Assembly (NCBI RefSeq): GCF_014203695.1
Contig: NZ_JACHJO010000001.1
Coordinates: 316,369-380,368 of the forward strand
DNA length: 64,000 nucleotides
Direction of reading: 5' to 3'
Source: Nocardiopsis algeriensis
Lineage (GTDB): Bacteria > Actinomycetota > Actinomycetes > Streptosporangiales > Streptosporangiaceae
Position numbers and translations under genes: made by a program. Under the pieces are notes generated by a model, which worked only from the letters and a program-made list of their open reading frames with translations, ran no database searches and was not told where the DNA came from. The first letter of the stretch is position 1. Every line of letters starts with the position of its first letter. Below, piece after piece: positions 1-9,218 of this stretch.

Positions 1-1459
1 CCTCGGAGACGCTGACGCCGGAGTCCTGGCAGAAGCTCCACGCGCACACGACGGTCGCGCCGTCGAGCCGCGCGTACACGCCTGTACCGCCCGCGGGCTG
101 GAAGGGCACCACGTGCTCGCCGGAGGGTCGCGGCCCCGAGGCGCTCACCCCCGAACCGACGACCCCGGAGACGGTGACGGTCTCACCGCCGCCGGTCTCC
201 GGTTCCTCCTCCGTGCCCTCCTCCGCCTCGGAGGGCTCTTCGGACGGCTCCACCGAGGACGCTGCGCTCTCCGACGGTTCCTGGCCGCCCGGTCCGGGGC
301 GCTCTCCCTCCGCCTCTCCGGTCCCCTGCCCCGGCGCGGAGCCCTCCTCCCCCTCTCCGGTGAACCAGGCGGCGGCCGGCAGCGAGTCCCAGTTCCCGGC
401 GAGTGCCACCCCGCCGACACCGAGACCGGCGACCAGCGCCAGGGCGCCCGCCACCGCGCCGACCGCGAGGGCCTTCCTGTTCCGTCCGCTCGGCGGAGGT
501 ACCCGGAACTCTTGTTCGGGTGCCGGCCGCACCCCCTGCCACGTGTGGCCGACCACGGCGGCCATCGCGCCGGCTGCCTCCTCCGCTGACCTCACCGGGC
601 CGGAGGAATCCCACGGGGAGTTCACCGATGCCAGTGTGCGGACCAGTTCCAGAACGGTGGGCCGGGCGTCGGCACGCTTGGCCAGCGACCGCCGCACGAG
701 GTCGGCGAGCGGCCCCGTGAACTCCTCCATGTCCGGCTCACCGTCGAGGACCCGGTGCGCGACCGCCGCCGGATCCCCTGTGCCGAACGGCGGCCGTCCG
801 GTGGCGGCGTAGGCCATGACGGCTCCCCATCCGAAGACGTCGTCGGCGGCGCGGGCTGCCTCGCCCTGATAGTGGGCGGGGCTGATCCAGCCGGGCGACC
901 CCGTCACCGACCCGGTCCGGGTGATCGCGGTCTGGTCGGCGGCGCGGGCCACACCGAAGTCCAGGACCCGGGGGCCCTCGGGGGACAGCACGATGTTGGC
1001 GGGCTTGAGGTCCCGGTGGACGACCCCGGCCGCGTGGATGTTGACCAGGGCCTCGGCCACCCCGGCCGCCAGGCCCAGCAGCAGCCGCTCGTCGAGCGGC
1101 CCGTTCTCACGGACGTAGGCGCTGAGTGTCAGCCCTCTCACCAGCGGGGTGGTCAGCCAGGGCCGCTCGGCCCCGGTGTCGGCCGCCAGCAGCGGTACCG
1201 CGCAGGCGCCGCCCACACGGTGGAGCAGCTCCACCTCGCGGGCGAAGCGCGCCCGGAACTCGGGGTCGGCCGAGTACTCGGCGTGGATCAGTTTGACCGC
1301 CACGAGGGCGCCCTGCGCGTCGACGGCCGCGTAGACGACCCCCATCCCGCCCGCGCCGAGGCGCTTGAGCAGCCGGTAGGGGCCGATGGCTGCCGGGTCG
1401 GTGGAGGTCAGGTCCGTCGCGGTCGCGGGAAGGGCAACGGCCAAGGGGGGTTTGCTCAC
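1..1459 (-). CDS. Ser/Thr protein kinase, membrane-anchored (C-terminus beyond window)
   Basis: A Hanks-type kinase that should phosphorylate Ser/Thr on cytoplasmic targets. About 486 codons are visible; the end lies past the left edge. From a GTG start the catalytic domain spans residues ~27-280, with the Gly-rich loop GAGGMG (35-40), the VAVK lysine (56), HRDLK (148-152) and DFG (167-169). The APE region is replaced by WISPAHYQ. A Pro/Arg linker leads to one hydrophobic segment (~329-354, rich in A/V/G/L), then an acidic Ser/Glu/Pro-rich stretch and the start of an extracytoplasmic domain containing two Cys. This is the PknB-like architecture of a kinase core, one TM and an external sensor. 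The GTG is the first start after upstream stops in this frame and has no strong RBS. The sensor ligand is unknown. Confidence 0.88.
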   Translation of the reverse strand, partial: MSKPPLAVALPATATDLTSTDPAAIGPYRLLKRLGAGGMGVVYAAVDAQGALVAVKLIHAEYSADPEFRARFAREVELLHRVGGACAVPLLAADTGAERPWLTTPLVRGLTLSAYVRENGPLDERLLLGLAAGVAEALVNIHAAGVVHRDLKPANIVLSPEGPRVLDFGVARAADQTAITRTGSVTGSPGWISPAHYQGEAARAADDVFGWGAVMAYAATGRPPFGTGDPAAVAHRVLDGEPDMEEFTGPLADLVRRSLAKRADARPTVLELVRTLASVNSPWDSSGPVRSAEEAAGAMAAVVGHTWQGVRPAPEQEFRVPPPSGRNRKALAVGAVAGALALVAGLGVGGVALAGNWDSLPAAAWFTGEGEEGSAPGQGTGEAEGERPGPGGQEPSESAASSVEPSEEPSEAEEGTEEEPETGGGETVTVSGVVGSGVSASGPRPSGEHVVPFQPAGGTGVYARLDGATVVCAWSFCQDSGVSVSE

Positions 1460-1682
1460 GGCTGTCGGCTCACAGGTCTGTCCGGAAGATGCGCAGAGGG
1501 GTCCCCCCGAGGGGCATGGGGTGGAGGAGGAGAACACGCACAAGGGGGACATCCGGATACTAGTGGCTCTAAGATTTCCTTCCACTCCAGGCGGACACAA
1601 AGGCCGATACCGGCCATGGCGGCCGCCGTGCGGGCCACCGGATATGTGGTGGCCGCGCCGGTGGCGTCCTCTCCGCAGGTCG

Positions 1683-3077
1683 TTACTCCGACGGTTCCGG
1701 GGAGGGGCTCTCCGAGGACTCCGCCTCTTCCGGGGACGGGCCGTAGACGAAGCGCTGGCGGCCCTGGACGAGGACGGCGTGGCCGCTGTCCGTGACCGCC
1801 TCCACCTGGGACGACAGTTCCCCGGAGACGGTGTCCATGCTGCGGGCGTCGAGGACGACCTGGGTGTCCGGCTGGTCGCCTCCGCCCCGGGAAGTGCCGT
1901 AGAACATGCCGTCGAAGGCGAAGGCCGGGGAGAAGGCTCCGCCTTCCTCCTCCAGGCCCCACAGGGTCTCGCCCTCGGCCAGGTCGAGGGCGACGGCGGT
2001 CGCGGTCCCGCTGGCCTGGGGCAGCAGGAGCGTTCCGGTCTCGCCGTCGTAGAGGGCGCCTCCGGTTCCGGCGGGGTCGTAGGGGTGGGCGACGGGGTTG
2101 GTGCCGGGTTCCTCCAGGGTCCACAGCAGCTCCCCGTCATCGGGGTCGTGCGCGGAGAGCACGGAGGCCGCTTCGGAGGAGGCCCAGCGCACCAGCAGCA
2201 CGTCACCCCCCTCGTCGGGCAGCGGGTGGAAGCCGAGGACCTGGGGGGTGGGCACCGGGCCCGAGGAGACGAGGCCGAGGTCCTCGTCCTCGCCGTCGAC
2301 GGTCCACAGCTCCTCTCCGGCGCTGTCGGGGTCGAGGGAACGGGCGTGCAGCTCTGGGCCGCCGGAGGCGAGCAGGACGAGGTCCTGCCAGGCGGCGACG
2401 GGCACGCCGAGGGCGGGCTCCTCCTGGGACCCGTCGTCCTCCTCGCCGTCCTCCTCGGCCTCGTCCTCCTCGTCGCCCTCCTCCTCGGGAGCGGCGAACT
2501 CGTAGCTCCACAGCTCTTCGCCACCGGCGTCCAGAAGCACGTACTCGCCGTAGGGGTCGTCGTGCGTCCACTCGGCGGGCCTGCGCACCGCGATGCCGTC
2601 CAGGAAGATGTCGCCCTCGCGGGTCTCCTCCCACAGCACGCCGCCCTGCCCGTCCAGGGCGAAGGAGGTGCCCTCGGCGTCCTCCATGAGCATGACCGCC
2701 TCACGCTCCAGGTCGGCGTCGAACCCGCGCAGCCGCACCCCGCCCTCCCACAGGGTCTCGCCCGTGGCGGCGTCGTGCAGAAGGTGGCGGTCCTCGCTGC
2801 CCGCGCTGACGAGGAAGGCGTCCCCCACCGCGCTGATGCGCACACCGCCGGGGTCGGCGAAGATCTCGTGGACGTCGGCGGAGTCGCCGTGCAGGTAGCG
2901 CAGCACCTCGCCCTCGATGCCGGGCGGCGGGTCGCCCTCGAAGGAGGTCGGCACCGGGGCCGGCTCCTCCGGGGTTCCGGCCGGGGGTGCGGGGGGCTCG
3001 GGGTCGCCGGTGCATCCGGCGACCAGCAGCGCGACGAGCCCGCAGGCCAGGGCCCCAGGCACCCGTGAGCTGCACAT
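1683..3077 (-). CDS. PQQ-like beta-propeller lipoprotein
   Basis: A 464-residue secreted lipoprotein. The chosen ATG follows a GGGGAGAAAC ribosome site and gives a clean type II signal peptide (residues 1-22) ending in the lipobox VAGC. A longer upstream start would add a non-signal extension. The mature part has repeated blades with the W-x-x-x-x-G/E-x-x-L pattern (for example LLWTLEE, ETLWGLE), as in PQQ-repeat/quinoprotein-like propellers. A very acidic Glu/Asp-rich insertion lies mid-protein. No catalytic site is seen, so binding or scaffolding outside the membrane is the likeliest role. It lies in the same direction as the kinase gene, 223 bp upstream of it, so the two could be related functionally, but this is only positional. 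Confidence 0.75.
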   Translation of the reverse strand: MCSSRVPGALACGLVALLVAGCTGDPEPPAPPAGTPEEPAPVPTSFEGDPPPGIEGEVLRYLHGDSADVHEIFADPGGVRISAVGDAFLVSAGSEDRHLLHDAATGETLWEGGVRLRGFDADLEREAVMLMEDAEGTSFALDGQGGVLWEETREGDIFLDGIAVRRPAEWTHDDPYGEYVLLDAGGEELWSYEFAAPEEEGDEEDEAEEDGEEDDGSQEEPALGVPVAAWQDLVLLASGGPELHARSLDPDSAGEELWTVDGEDEDLGLVSSGPVPTPQVLGFHPLPDEGGDVLLVRWASSEAASVLSAHDPDDGELLWTLEEPGTNPVAHPYDPAGTGGALYDGETGTLLLPQASGTATAVALDLAEGETLWGLEEEGGAFSPAFAFDGMFYGTSRGGGDQPDTQVVLDARSMDTVSGELSSQVEAVTDSGHAVLVQGRQRFVYGPSPEEAESSESPSPEPSE

Positions 3078-3253
3078 GAACGGTTTCTCCCCGTGAACGG
3101 TGACGTTTACGGCAAATCCTAAGCCGGAAGAGCAGGGGCGGACACACACGGACACCGGTCGTTACGCCATCTGAATACTGGACGCGCCCCGCAGTGGTTT
3201 CGGCTCCGGGAGCACTCCCGCCTCCGGCCTGCTCCCCGAGGCGGCCACGGGCA

Positions 3254-3874
3254 CTACGGCTCGACGTCGACGACCGTGGCGCCCCGGACCTCGAACTCGG
3301 CCTTCCCCCCGGTGAGCTCGGCCAGCCGGACCTCGAACTCCGCCAGGTCCTCCTCCGGCAGCGCCACCTCCACCCGCACGCGTTCCTCGTAGGAGGTGCC
3401 GCGCACAATGAGGGAGGAGTCGCGCAGGTCGCTCTCCAGCCGCCCGCCGAGCACGTAGTCGGCGTAGACGTCGACCACGAGGAGCCGGCGCCGCTCCAGC
3501 ACACCCAGTTCGTCCACCGCGGCGGAGACGGCGTTGCCGTAGGCGCGGATGAGGCCGCCGGCGCCGAGCTTGACACCGCCGAAATAGCGGGTGACCACGG
3601 CGACCGTGTCGGTCAGCTCCCGGTGGCGCAGCACCTCCAGCATCGGCACCCCGGCGGTCCCGGCGGGCTCGCCGTCGTCGCTGGACCGCTGCACGTCGCC
3701 GTCCTCACCGAGGACGTAGGCGGTGCAGTTGTGGGTGGCGCTCCAATGCTCCTTGCGCCGCGCGGCGATGAAGGCCCGTGCGGCCTCCTCGCTGTCCACC
3801 CTGGCCATGGCGCAGAGGAACCGGGACTTCTTGATCTCCAGCTCGTACTCGCCGTCGCGCCTGATCGTTCGCAT
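3254..3874 (-). CDS. YigZ/IMPACT family protein
   Basis: A 206-residue member of the YigZ (UPF0029/IMPACT) family, close to the usual length of ~200. The N-terminal domain carries the family's core: KKSRF near residue 17, HNCTAY around 50, DDGEPAGTAG, and the conserved TRYFGGVKLGAGGL segment. The C-terminal domain is the DUF1949 ferredoxin-like part. The eukaryotic relative IMPACT modulates the Gcn2 stress response, but the bacterial role is unsettled. The ATG at MRTIRR was chosen because family members begin just before the KKSRF motif. The frame stays open upstream, but that part is Pro/Gly-rich and not family-like. Confidence 0.9.
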   Translation of the reverse strand: MRTIRRDGEYELEIKKSRFLCAMARVDSEEAARAFIAARRKEHWSATHNCTAYVLGEDGDVQRSSDDGEPAGTAGVPMLEVLRHRELTDTVAVVTRYFGGVKLGAGGLIRAYGNAVSAAVDELGVLERRRLLVVDVYADYVLGGRLESDLRDSSLIVRGTSYEERVRVEVALPEEDLAEFEVRLAELTGGKAEFEVRGATVVDVEP

Positions 3875-4283
3875 CTCGCCTGTCCGGACAAAGGTCGTGG
3901 TCTTCCCCCAGTCTCCCACCCCGCCCCGGAGGGCGCCCGCCGGGACGTGCCCCGGGGCGAACGCACGCGGGCCGCGCGGAGGTGTCGGCGCAGAGGACAC
4001 GAGGGCTCAGGCCAGGCAGGTTTCCGGCGCGTCCATTCCACCGGCAAGGATCCAACCTCGGATCAGAATGCCCGAATAGCCCTTTTAGAGAAATTGGAGA
4101 GGAAAGTCTTTCCAGGCCTCTGACCTGCGCACATCAAATTTTTTTCAGTCCACTTCGCTTTTCCCTCACATCAACCCCCGCCATCCCCTACGCTTCTCAT
4201 CAAAATCGATGTGACCCCGCGACGCTAGCAAGCGCCCGGGGTCGTGGCCAGCAATTCACCACTTGAAGACAAGGATTGCCAGC
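3875..4283. other. Intergenic region with AT-rich promoter-like stretch
   Basis: A 409-bp gap between divergently transcribed genes, with no credible coding sequence. It is unusually AT-rich for this genome around 4080-4200. It contains a perfect short palindrome, GGAAAG-T-CTTTCC (4101-4113), and a run of T residues near 4138-4146. This is the likely control region for the proline-rich/anti-sigma pair to the right and for yigZ to the left. Confidence 0.5.
4213..4243 (+). promoter_or_regulatory. Hairpin in leader of the proline-rich gene
   Basis: GACCCC (4213-4218) pairs with GGGGTC (4238-4243), and an inner CGCT pairs with AGCG around an AGCA loop. It ends 27 nt before the AAGGA ribosome site. 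It has no U-run, so a leader structure is more likely than a terminator. Confidence 0.4.
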
Positions 4284-4928
4284 GTGCACCAGTTTAGTGC
4301 TGCGCTTGTGAGCCGTACCCTCGGTACGCTCCTGGCGCTGATCTTCCCGCCCCGCGGCCGCCACTCCGGCTCCGGTCTTCTCTCTCGTCGCCGCAGGTCG
4401 ACGCGGGTCCGCCGCTACGTCGCCGACCCCGCTCCCGGCCCGGCGACCACTTCGCGACACACCCCCGAGCCTCCCCGGCCTCGGCCCCATCTGTCCGGGC
4501 CCCGCCAGGTGCTGAACGCCGACGATGTGGCGTTGGTGCGGCCCTACTACGAGGCTCACGAAAAGCACGTGGCCCGCATGCGCGCCGCCTTCCAGGCAGA
4601 TGACGGATCCGAGCAGAAGCCCCAGCCATCTCGGCCGCCCCAGCTCCCGCAGGCACCCCAGGAACCCCAGGTGCCTCAGGCGCCCCGGCTTCCGGAACCG
4701 CGCATCCCGGAGGGCGACCTGCTCGCCGGCGAAACCGCACCCCTCCCCGAGCCCGAGCCCGCACCCAAGCCTGAGCCCGCCCCTGTGCCGGTGTCTGTCC
4801 CTGCGCCCGTACCTGCGCGGGGTCGTCACCACCGTGTGGACGAGGCCGAGCTGGACCGCGAGTTGGCCCGGCTCACCCGGATGTGGCACGTCCAGCGGCA
4901 GAACCTCCAGATGGGGGTGCCCGCATGA
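4284..4928 (+). CDS. Proline-rich protein of unknown function, coupled to ATPase
   Basis: A 214-residue protein that I cannot assign to a named family. The GTG start was chosen because AAGGA sits 8 nt upstream. The N-terminus (MHQFSAALVSRTLG) is followed by a short hydrophobic LLALIF segment and an Arg-rich patch. A central stretch (~residues 75-100) is predicted helical. Two low-complexity blocks are built from PQxP and then EPxP/PVP repeats, and the C-terminal ~35 residues are again helical. The stop overlaps the next gene's start (ATGA), so the product is probably made together with the HATPase and may be its partner. The Pro blocks suggest an extended linker between two binding ends (inference). 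Confidence 0.65.
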   Translation: MHQFSAALVSRTLGTLLALIFPPRGRHSGSGLLSRRRRSTRVRRYVADPAPGPATTSRHTPEPPRPRPHLSGPRQVLNADDVALVRPYYEAHEKHVARMRAAFQADDGSEQKPQPSRPPQLPQAPQEPQVPQAPRLPEPRIPEGDLLAGETAPLPEPEPAPKPEPAPVPVSVPAPVPARGRHHRVDEAELDRELARLTRMWHVQRQNLQMGVPA

Positions 4929-5407
4929 GCGTGCAGCGCGCCTTCTGGGAGCACCGCACCTACCCGGGCAACCTCGCCCAGCTCAGGCAGGTCCGCCAAG
5001 ACCTGGCCACCGACCTGACCGGCTTCCCCGACGAAGCCGTCGAAACCCTGGTCTTGTGTGCCAGCGAGCTGTTCGCCAACGCCTGCAAGTACACCGCCTC
5101 CGGCCAGAAAGACGGCCAGGTGATCCGCACGCTGTGCCTGCGCCGGGGCCGCCTGCTGCGGCTGGGTTTCACCGACGACGGCGGCAGCGGCCGCATCCCG
5201 CAGATCCCGACCGAGCGCAGCGATGACGAGTGGAACTGGGCCGAGGGTCAGCGCGGGCTGCTCATGGTCCAGGAGTTGTCCACAGCCTGGGGATATGACC
5301 TCACCTGCCCCTGGACCGACACCGGCACCCACACCTGGGCCCTCATCCCCTTGCCCAGCGGCACCGCGCTTCCGCCGGGGCTGAAGCCCTACATCTTCAC
5401 CCGCTGA
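4925..5407 (+). CDS. Anti-sigma-factor-like ATP-binding protein (HATPase_c)
   Basis: A 160-residue GHKL ATPase of the RsbW/SpoIIAB-like class common in actinomycetes. Visible parts are the N box in ASELFANACKY (E and N contact Mg-ATP), a G1-like DDGGSG, and a G2-like GQRGLLMVQEL followed by the typical AWGY. Such proteins usually bind a sigma factor or an anti-sigma antagonist and may phosphorylate the latter. No sigma or STAS gene is adjacent, so the partner is unknown. The ATG overlaps the preceding stop by 4 nt. A strong hairpin follows directly, marking the end of a two-gene operon. Confidence 0.85.
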   Translation: MSVQRAFWEHRTYPGNLAQLRQVRQDLATDLTGFPDEAVETLVLCASELFANACKYTASGQKDGQVIRTLCLRRGRLLRLGFTDDGGSGRIPQIPTERSDDEWNWAEGQRGLLMVQELSTAWGYDLTCPWTDTGTHTWALIPLPSGTALPPGLKPYIFTR

Positions 5408-5410
5408 CAC

Positions 5411-5447
5411 GGTGGGGACTCTTCGACCTCTCCGAGGAGTCCCCACC
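5411..5447 (+). terminator. Rho-independent-type hairpin after the ATPase gene
   Basis: GGTGGGGACTC (5411-5421) is the perfect inverted copy of GAGTCCCCACC (5437-5447), with a 15-nt loop, 3 nt after the stop codon. Confidence 0.75.
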
Positions 5448-5504
5448 ACGCCCATTCTCTCCACGGCCAGGAAAACCCGCGTCCCCTTTCCCGGCTCTGC
5501 CTTA

Positions 5505-5616
5505 CTTCCCGTGATCTTGTACCTAGCGCCAACCTCACCCCGTTTTGCAGCCCTCCCAATATCCAGCGAAAGTGACCGCAGGTACAAGATCACGAGGAAA
5601 ATCCGTTGGCTGGAGT
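5505..5616. repeat. MITE-like repeat, copy 1
   Basis: The element core has perfect 15-bp inverted ends, CGTGATCTTGTACCT (5510-5524) and its complement (5580-5594). Pairing continues imperfectly inward to about 29 bp per end. Similarity to the copy at 11132-11250 runs past the right end through GTTGGCTGGAGT. It has no coding capacity. Two copies in the same orientation bracket the 5.6-11.1 kb accessory island. Confidence 0.85.
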
Positions 5617-5682
5617 AGGGGTGACTGGAAGTTTTCGCCAAAGCACGTACCGCTTGTGCAGCGCGGGGGCGTCAGCAATCTC

Positions 5683-8600
5683 CTATTCGAGGAACGGAAA
5701 AGAGCCATCGTCGGGCTCGGAAACGGCAGCTAGGTTGTAGCGGGGCTTTCGGTCCTTGCTCGAATCCGGGATCTTGACTCCCCGCTTCTTCAGGTCGTCC
5801 AGGGTGAGAACGGGCCCCGCCACCACCTTGTCCAAGAGCTCGCTCTGGCGTTCCTCCAGCTCCGTGACCCGGCGCAAGGCGGTGAGGAGTTCGTTGAACT
5901 CCGTGATCCACTCCATGGGCCACGCGTCCAGGTGGATGTCGTCGAGAGGACTGGTCTTCTTGCCACCAGGGTTCTCCTTGCGGTAGGAGAACCACTTGTT
6001 GATGACGTTCGTGCCACCGACGTCGTAGTTCCACATGCGCTCCGTGACAGGTCCGAAGAGCCCTTCGCCCACCCTGATCTGTCCCTCACCATCTTCGGCA
6101 GGAATGTAAGTGATCTTGGCGGGAAGCCCGGCTGCGATGGCAGATAGGTTCTTGGGGCGGCGCCGGTCCGTGGGGTCGAAGCTGATCTTCCCCTGAGGTC
6201 GCCCTGCCTTCGGATCAGCAAAGGCCTCGCCATAGGTGGCTGACCACACCACGTGTCGGCCGATCTCGCACGCCGCTTCCCACAGCGCGGGATCAGCGGT
6301 GAGCGGAACCCGCACGCCAGGAGCGTCGAGCTCTTCAGTGAACTCATCGGTGAACGCTGGATGGGCGGTGACCCCGGCAATGTAGGCGGCCAGGTCCTGA
6401 GCTGTCACGGTGAGCTTGAGAGCAATTTCAAGCTGCCTGAGCAGGCCGGGAGCGATGTTTGGAGAACCATCGGGGTGTAGGAGAGGAAATTCCCTCCCGC
6501 CTTCGCTGCCTTTGAAATGGTGGACGTCTGGGATCAGCGCAGCGAAAGCCACTGCCGGCCCGCTGCTGATTGCGAGTCTGTGCATCTCATTGATGAAGAG
6601 CTGACCCTCAACATTTGCACTTGCCCACAGGCTCCGCCGGGGGAAGTCGATCACCCGGCTGTCCGGAATGATCCACTGTCGGTCAAAGCACCTGTAAGAC
6701 ACTCTCGTTGGAGTAGGGCACTCGCCTGCTTCTTCGCAGACCGCCTTCTCTTGTTCTGGGAACCCGGGGAGAGGAGCCTTCGTGCTTTTGAGTGTCCGGT
6801 CCCGCGTCTCCTTGAACAGGACCGCCTTCCGCGCCTCGTCCGGCTCGTGGACCAACCTGTTCCAGCGCTCCTGAAGGATCTTCGGAGACGGGGCCGTCAC
6901 CCAGTTGCGGTTGGGTGTGAAGCCCGGGCTGAACCAGCAGAAAAGGTCCTCCAGCGCCGGGTAGTCGTCCCACGCCGACTCCGCAACGGGCACGAAGGGG
7001 TCCTCCCATCCGGTCCGCACCGTCTGCCAGGCGTCGCTGTCCAGGGCCAGGGCATCGAGCTGGGCGTACTTGTCCTCCCGCTTGCCCGTCACCTTGGCGT
7101 AGTGGATCCTCGCCGGCGTCCGGGGATCGGTGTCCTTCTTACGGACGAAGATCGCGATTGCCAGAGGCTGCTGCACACCCGGAAACACCCGGGTGGGGAT
7201 GTCGGGTCGCATGCCTTCGGGGCTGACGTTGACGATCCACCCCTCCGAGCAGGTCTCGCGCAGGTAGCGGCGCATTCCCTTGAACCCGGGGCCCTTGAGG
7301 TAGCCCGAGGTGGTGATGAAGCTGACCACCCCGTGCCGGTCCTGGGGGTGGGCGTCGAACACCTTCCACGTGGCCCAGGCCCAGAAGTAGACGTAGAGGT
7401 TCTTGAGCTTGTTCTCCAACCGTCCGTTGCCGACCTTGCGGAACCGGTCCAGCGGCGTGGCGCCTCCGACATGCTCGGCTCCGGACTCGATCCACCCGCC
7501 CTGCCCCTGGGCTCGTTCCCGGTAGGGAGGGTTGCCGATGACCACGGTCACGGGGGTGTCGGCCTTGATCTTGTTGGCGGCCTTGTGCGACTTGGCAAGC
7601 GCCACCAGATCCGGGATGACCGACACCTCGGAAGTGAACGGGTTGGCCAGGGTGTCCGTCACGTGCAGCCGGACCCCGCCCTTGGGGAGGGTGGCACCGT
7701 ACTTCTTGAGGATGTCCACCGCGCGCATCTCCGCCACGGTGTAGGAGCCCATCTTCAACTCGAATCCGATGAGCCGTTCGGCCAGGTTGCTGATCGCCGG
7801 CCCCACGTAGCCGGGGCCTTCGAGCTCCTCGGCGCGCTTGGCCGCGTGGTCGATGACGGCGTGCAGGTAGGCGCCGGTACCCATCGCCGGGTCGATCGTG
7901 GTCACCGACGGCGACAGGTATCCCTGTTCGGCGTCCAGCCGGGTGGTGAGGATGTCGTCGGTCAGGCGCACCATGTTCCGCACGACCTCGATCGGTGTGT
8001 AGTAGACCCCCGACTCCTTGCGGAGTTCCGGGTCGTACACCGACAGGAACGACTCGTACAGGTGGAGGTAGGCGTCCTCCCGCTGTGCCCAGATCGGTTC
8101 CCACTCCACCGCGCCGATGATCCGCCGCAGCAGGTCGATGGTGACGGTGAAGGAGGAGACCGCGCTGCTGGCCAGCAGCTTGAGCGCCTGGGACATCAGC
8201 GCGTGCGGCTTGCCCGCGCCGAGCTGATGAGCGATCTTCCACGTCTCCAGCCCTGCGACGTCGATGCCCTCCGTACGGGCCAGCAGGAACGCGAAGGTGA
8301 TGGTCTGGGCATACCCGTCGGCGAACACCTCGTCATCGGCGGTGGGAAACAGAAGTTCCCGCCAGTTCTTGGCGAGCATGGTGAACGGCAGGTCGTACTC
8401 GTCCGCCCCTGCCTTGCGCTTCTTGGCCTCCTCGGCAAGCTGCTCCAGGACCGAGTCCCGCAGCAGGCGGCACTGCGGGGCCACCCGGTTGACGAGCTGG
8501 TCGACCGTGGTGATCGGCGGAGGTGACCACTGGAGGAAAGCGCGGAAGAGGTTCTCGACCGCCGGGTCGTGGCTGGTCAGATCCGTACCGGAGGTGTGGA

Positions 8601-9051
8601 GGTCACCGTCGAACTCCACGCTGAGCTGGAGCTCGCCGTACCGGTACAGGCGCCACTCCGTGCCGTTGGTGTAGAGCAGGTTCGGTTGGTCCCTGAGCCG
8701 TTCCCACTGGCGCTTGTTGTGCCCCTTGAACCTGGCCGGGTCCAGGTTCTCCTTGGGTTTCTTCAGCTCGACGAGGCCGGTGACCTCACCGTTCACCCGT
8801 ACCGCGAAGTCCGGCCGGGCGCCGGCGTCCTTCAGGTGGGCCTCGTCGTGGACGACGACCTTCAGCTTTGCGGCCAGGCCGACCTTGGTGAGAAACCCTT
8901 CCACCGGACCGCGGATCGCCGCCTCGGGTTGGCCGATGCCGTCCTGGAGCTTGTCGGCGCACTCCTGGCCGTACTCGGTGATCGCTGTGCGCAGCCAGTC
9001 CTCAAGCAACCCGGGGGCTCCGATCTCACGAGGCAGGTGATGTAAGCCCAT
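5683..9051 (-). CDS. Single-chain restriction-modification enzyme (nuclease + N6-adenine methylase, type ISP/IIG-like)
   Basis: A 1122-residue protein likely to methylate adenine at a specific DNA site and cut unmodified DNA. The N-terminal ~170 residues hold a PD-(D/E)xK-like core: PDF with D81, then ELKK with E95 and K97. A helical connector leads to the gamma-class methylase, with the GVYYTP motif (348-353), SAM-binding motif I DPAMGTGAY (387-395) and catalytic motif IV NPPY (507-510). The last ~450 residues resemble the type ISP C-terminal target-recognition region (YRCFDRQW..., WASANVEGQ). There is no helicase domain, unlike true type ISP enzymes, so it resembles type IIG in make-up. The ATG directly follows an in-frame stop and has no clear RBS, so a leaderless transcript is possible. 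It sits inside the repeat-bounded island with an XRE regulator. Confidence 0.85.
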   Translation of the reverse strand: MGLHHLPREIGAPGLLEDWLRTAITEYGQECADKLQDGIGQPEAAIRGPVEGFLTKVGLAAKLKVVVHDEAHLKDAGARPDFAVRVNGEVTGLVELKKPKENLDPARFKGHNKRQWERLRDQPNLLYTNGTEWRLYRYGELQLSVEFDGDLHTSGTDLTSHDPAVENLFRAFLQWSPPPITTVDQLVNRVAPQCRLLRDSVLEQLAEEAKKRKAGADEYDLPFTMLAKNWRELLFPTADDEVFADGYAQTITFAFLLARTEGIDVAGLETWKIAHQLGAGKPHALMSQALKLLASSAVSSFTVTIDLLRRIIGAVEWEPIWAQREDAYLHLYESFLSVYDPELRKESGVYYTPIEVVRNMVRLTDDILTTRLDAEQGYLSPSVTTIDPAMGTGAYLHAVIDHAAKRAEELEGPGYVGPAISNLAERLIGFELKMGSYTVAEMRAVDILKKYGATLPKGGVRLHVTDTLANPFTSEVSVIPDLVALAKSHKAANKIKADTPVTVVIGNPPYRERAQGQGGWIESGAEHVGGATPLDRFRKVGNGRLENKLKNLYVYFWAWATWKVFDAHPQDRHGVVSFITTSGYLKGPGFKGMRRYLRETCSEGWIVNVSPEGMRPDIPTRVFPGVQQPLAIAIFVRKKDTDPRTPARIHYAKVTGKREDKYAQLDALALDSDAWQTVRTGWEDPFVPVAESAWDDYPALEDLFCWFSPGFTPNRNWVTAPSPKILQERWNRLVHEPDEARKAVLFKETRDRTLKSTKAPLPGFPEQEKAVCEEAGECPTPTRVSYRCFDRQWIIPDSRVIDFPRRSLWASANVEGQLFINEMHRLAISSGPAVAFAALIPDVHHFKGSEGGREFPLLHPDGSPNIAPGLLRQLEIALKLTVTAQDLAAYIAGVTAHPAFTDEFTEELDAPGVRVPLTADPALWEAACEIGRHVVWSATYGEAFADPKAGRPQGKISFDPTDRRRPKNLSAIAAGLPAKITYIPAEDGEGQIRVGEGLFGPVTERMWNYDVGGTNVINKWFSYRKENPGGKKTSPLDDIHLDAWPMEWITEFNELLTALRRVTELEERQSELLDKVVAGPVLTLDDLKKRGVKIPDSSKDRKPRYNLAAVSEPDDGSFPFLE

Positions 9052-9218
9052 TCATACCAATGTGTAAGGACGAGGGATACGGGTTCTCTGATCAGGGTCG
9101 AGGGAGTACAGCGGGACCGCGGCGGCGAACAGGGAAGGAGGTCTCCTCACACGCAGAAGACCCACCACGGAGCCGGAGCCGGGGCGGGCCTCCCGAAGCA
9201 GCGACCGACTCGCTCGTC

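Noticed and set aside
4101-4113. Perfect palindrome GGAAAG-T-CTTTCC as a dedicated operator
   Set aside because: It is short and AT-rich, and no adjacent regulator supports it; it is noted only in the intergenic entry.
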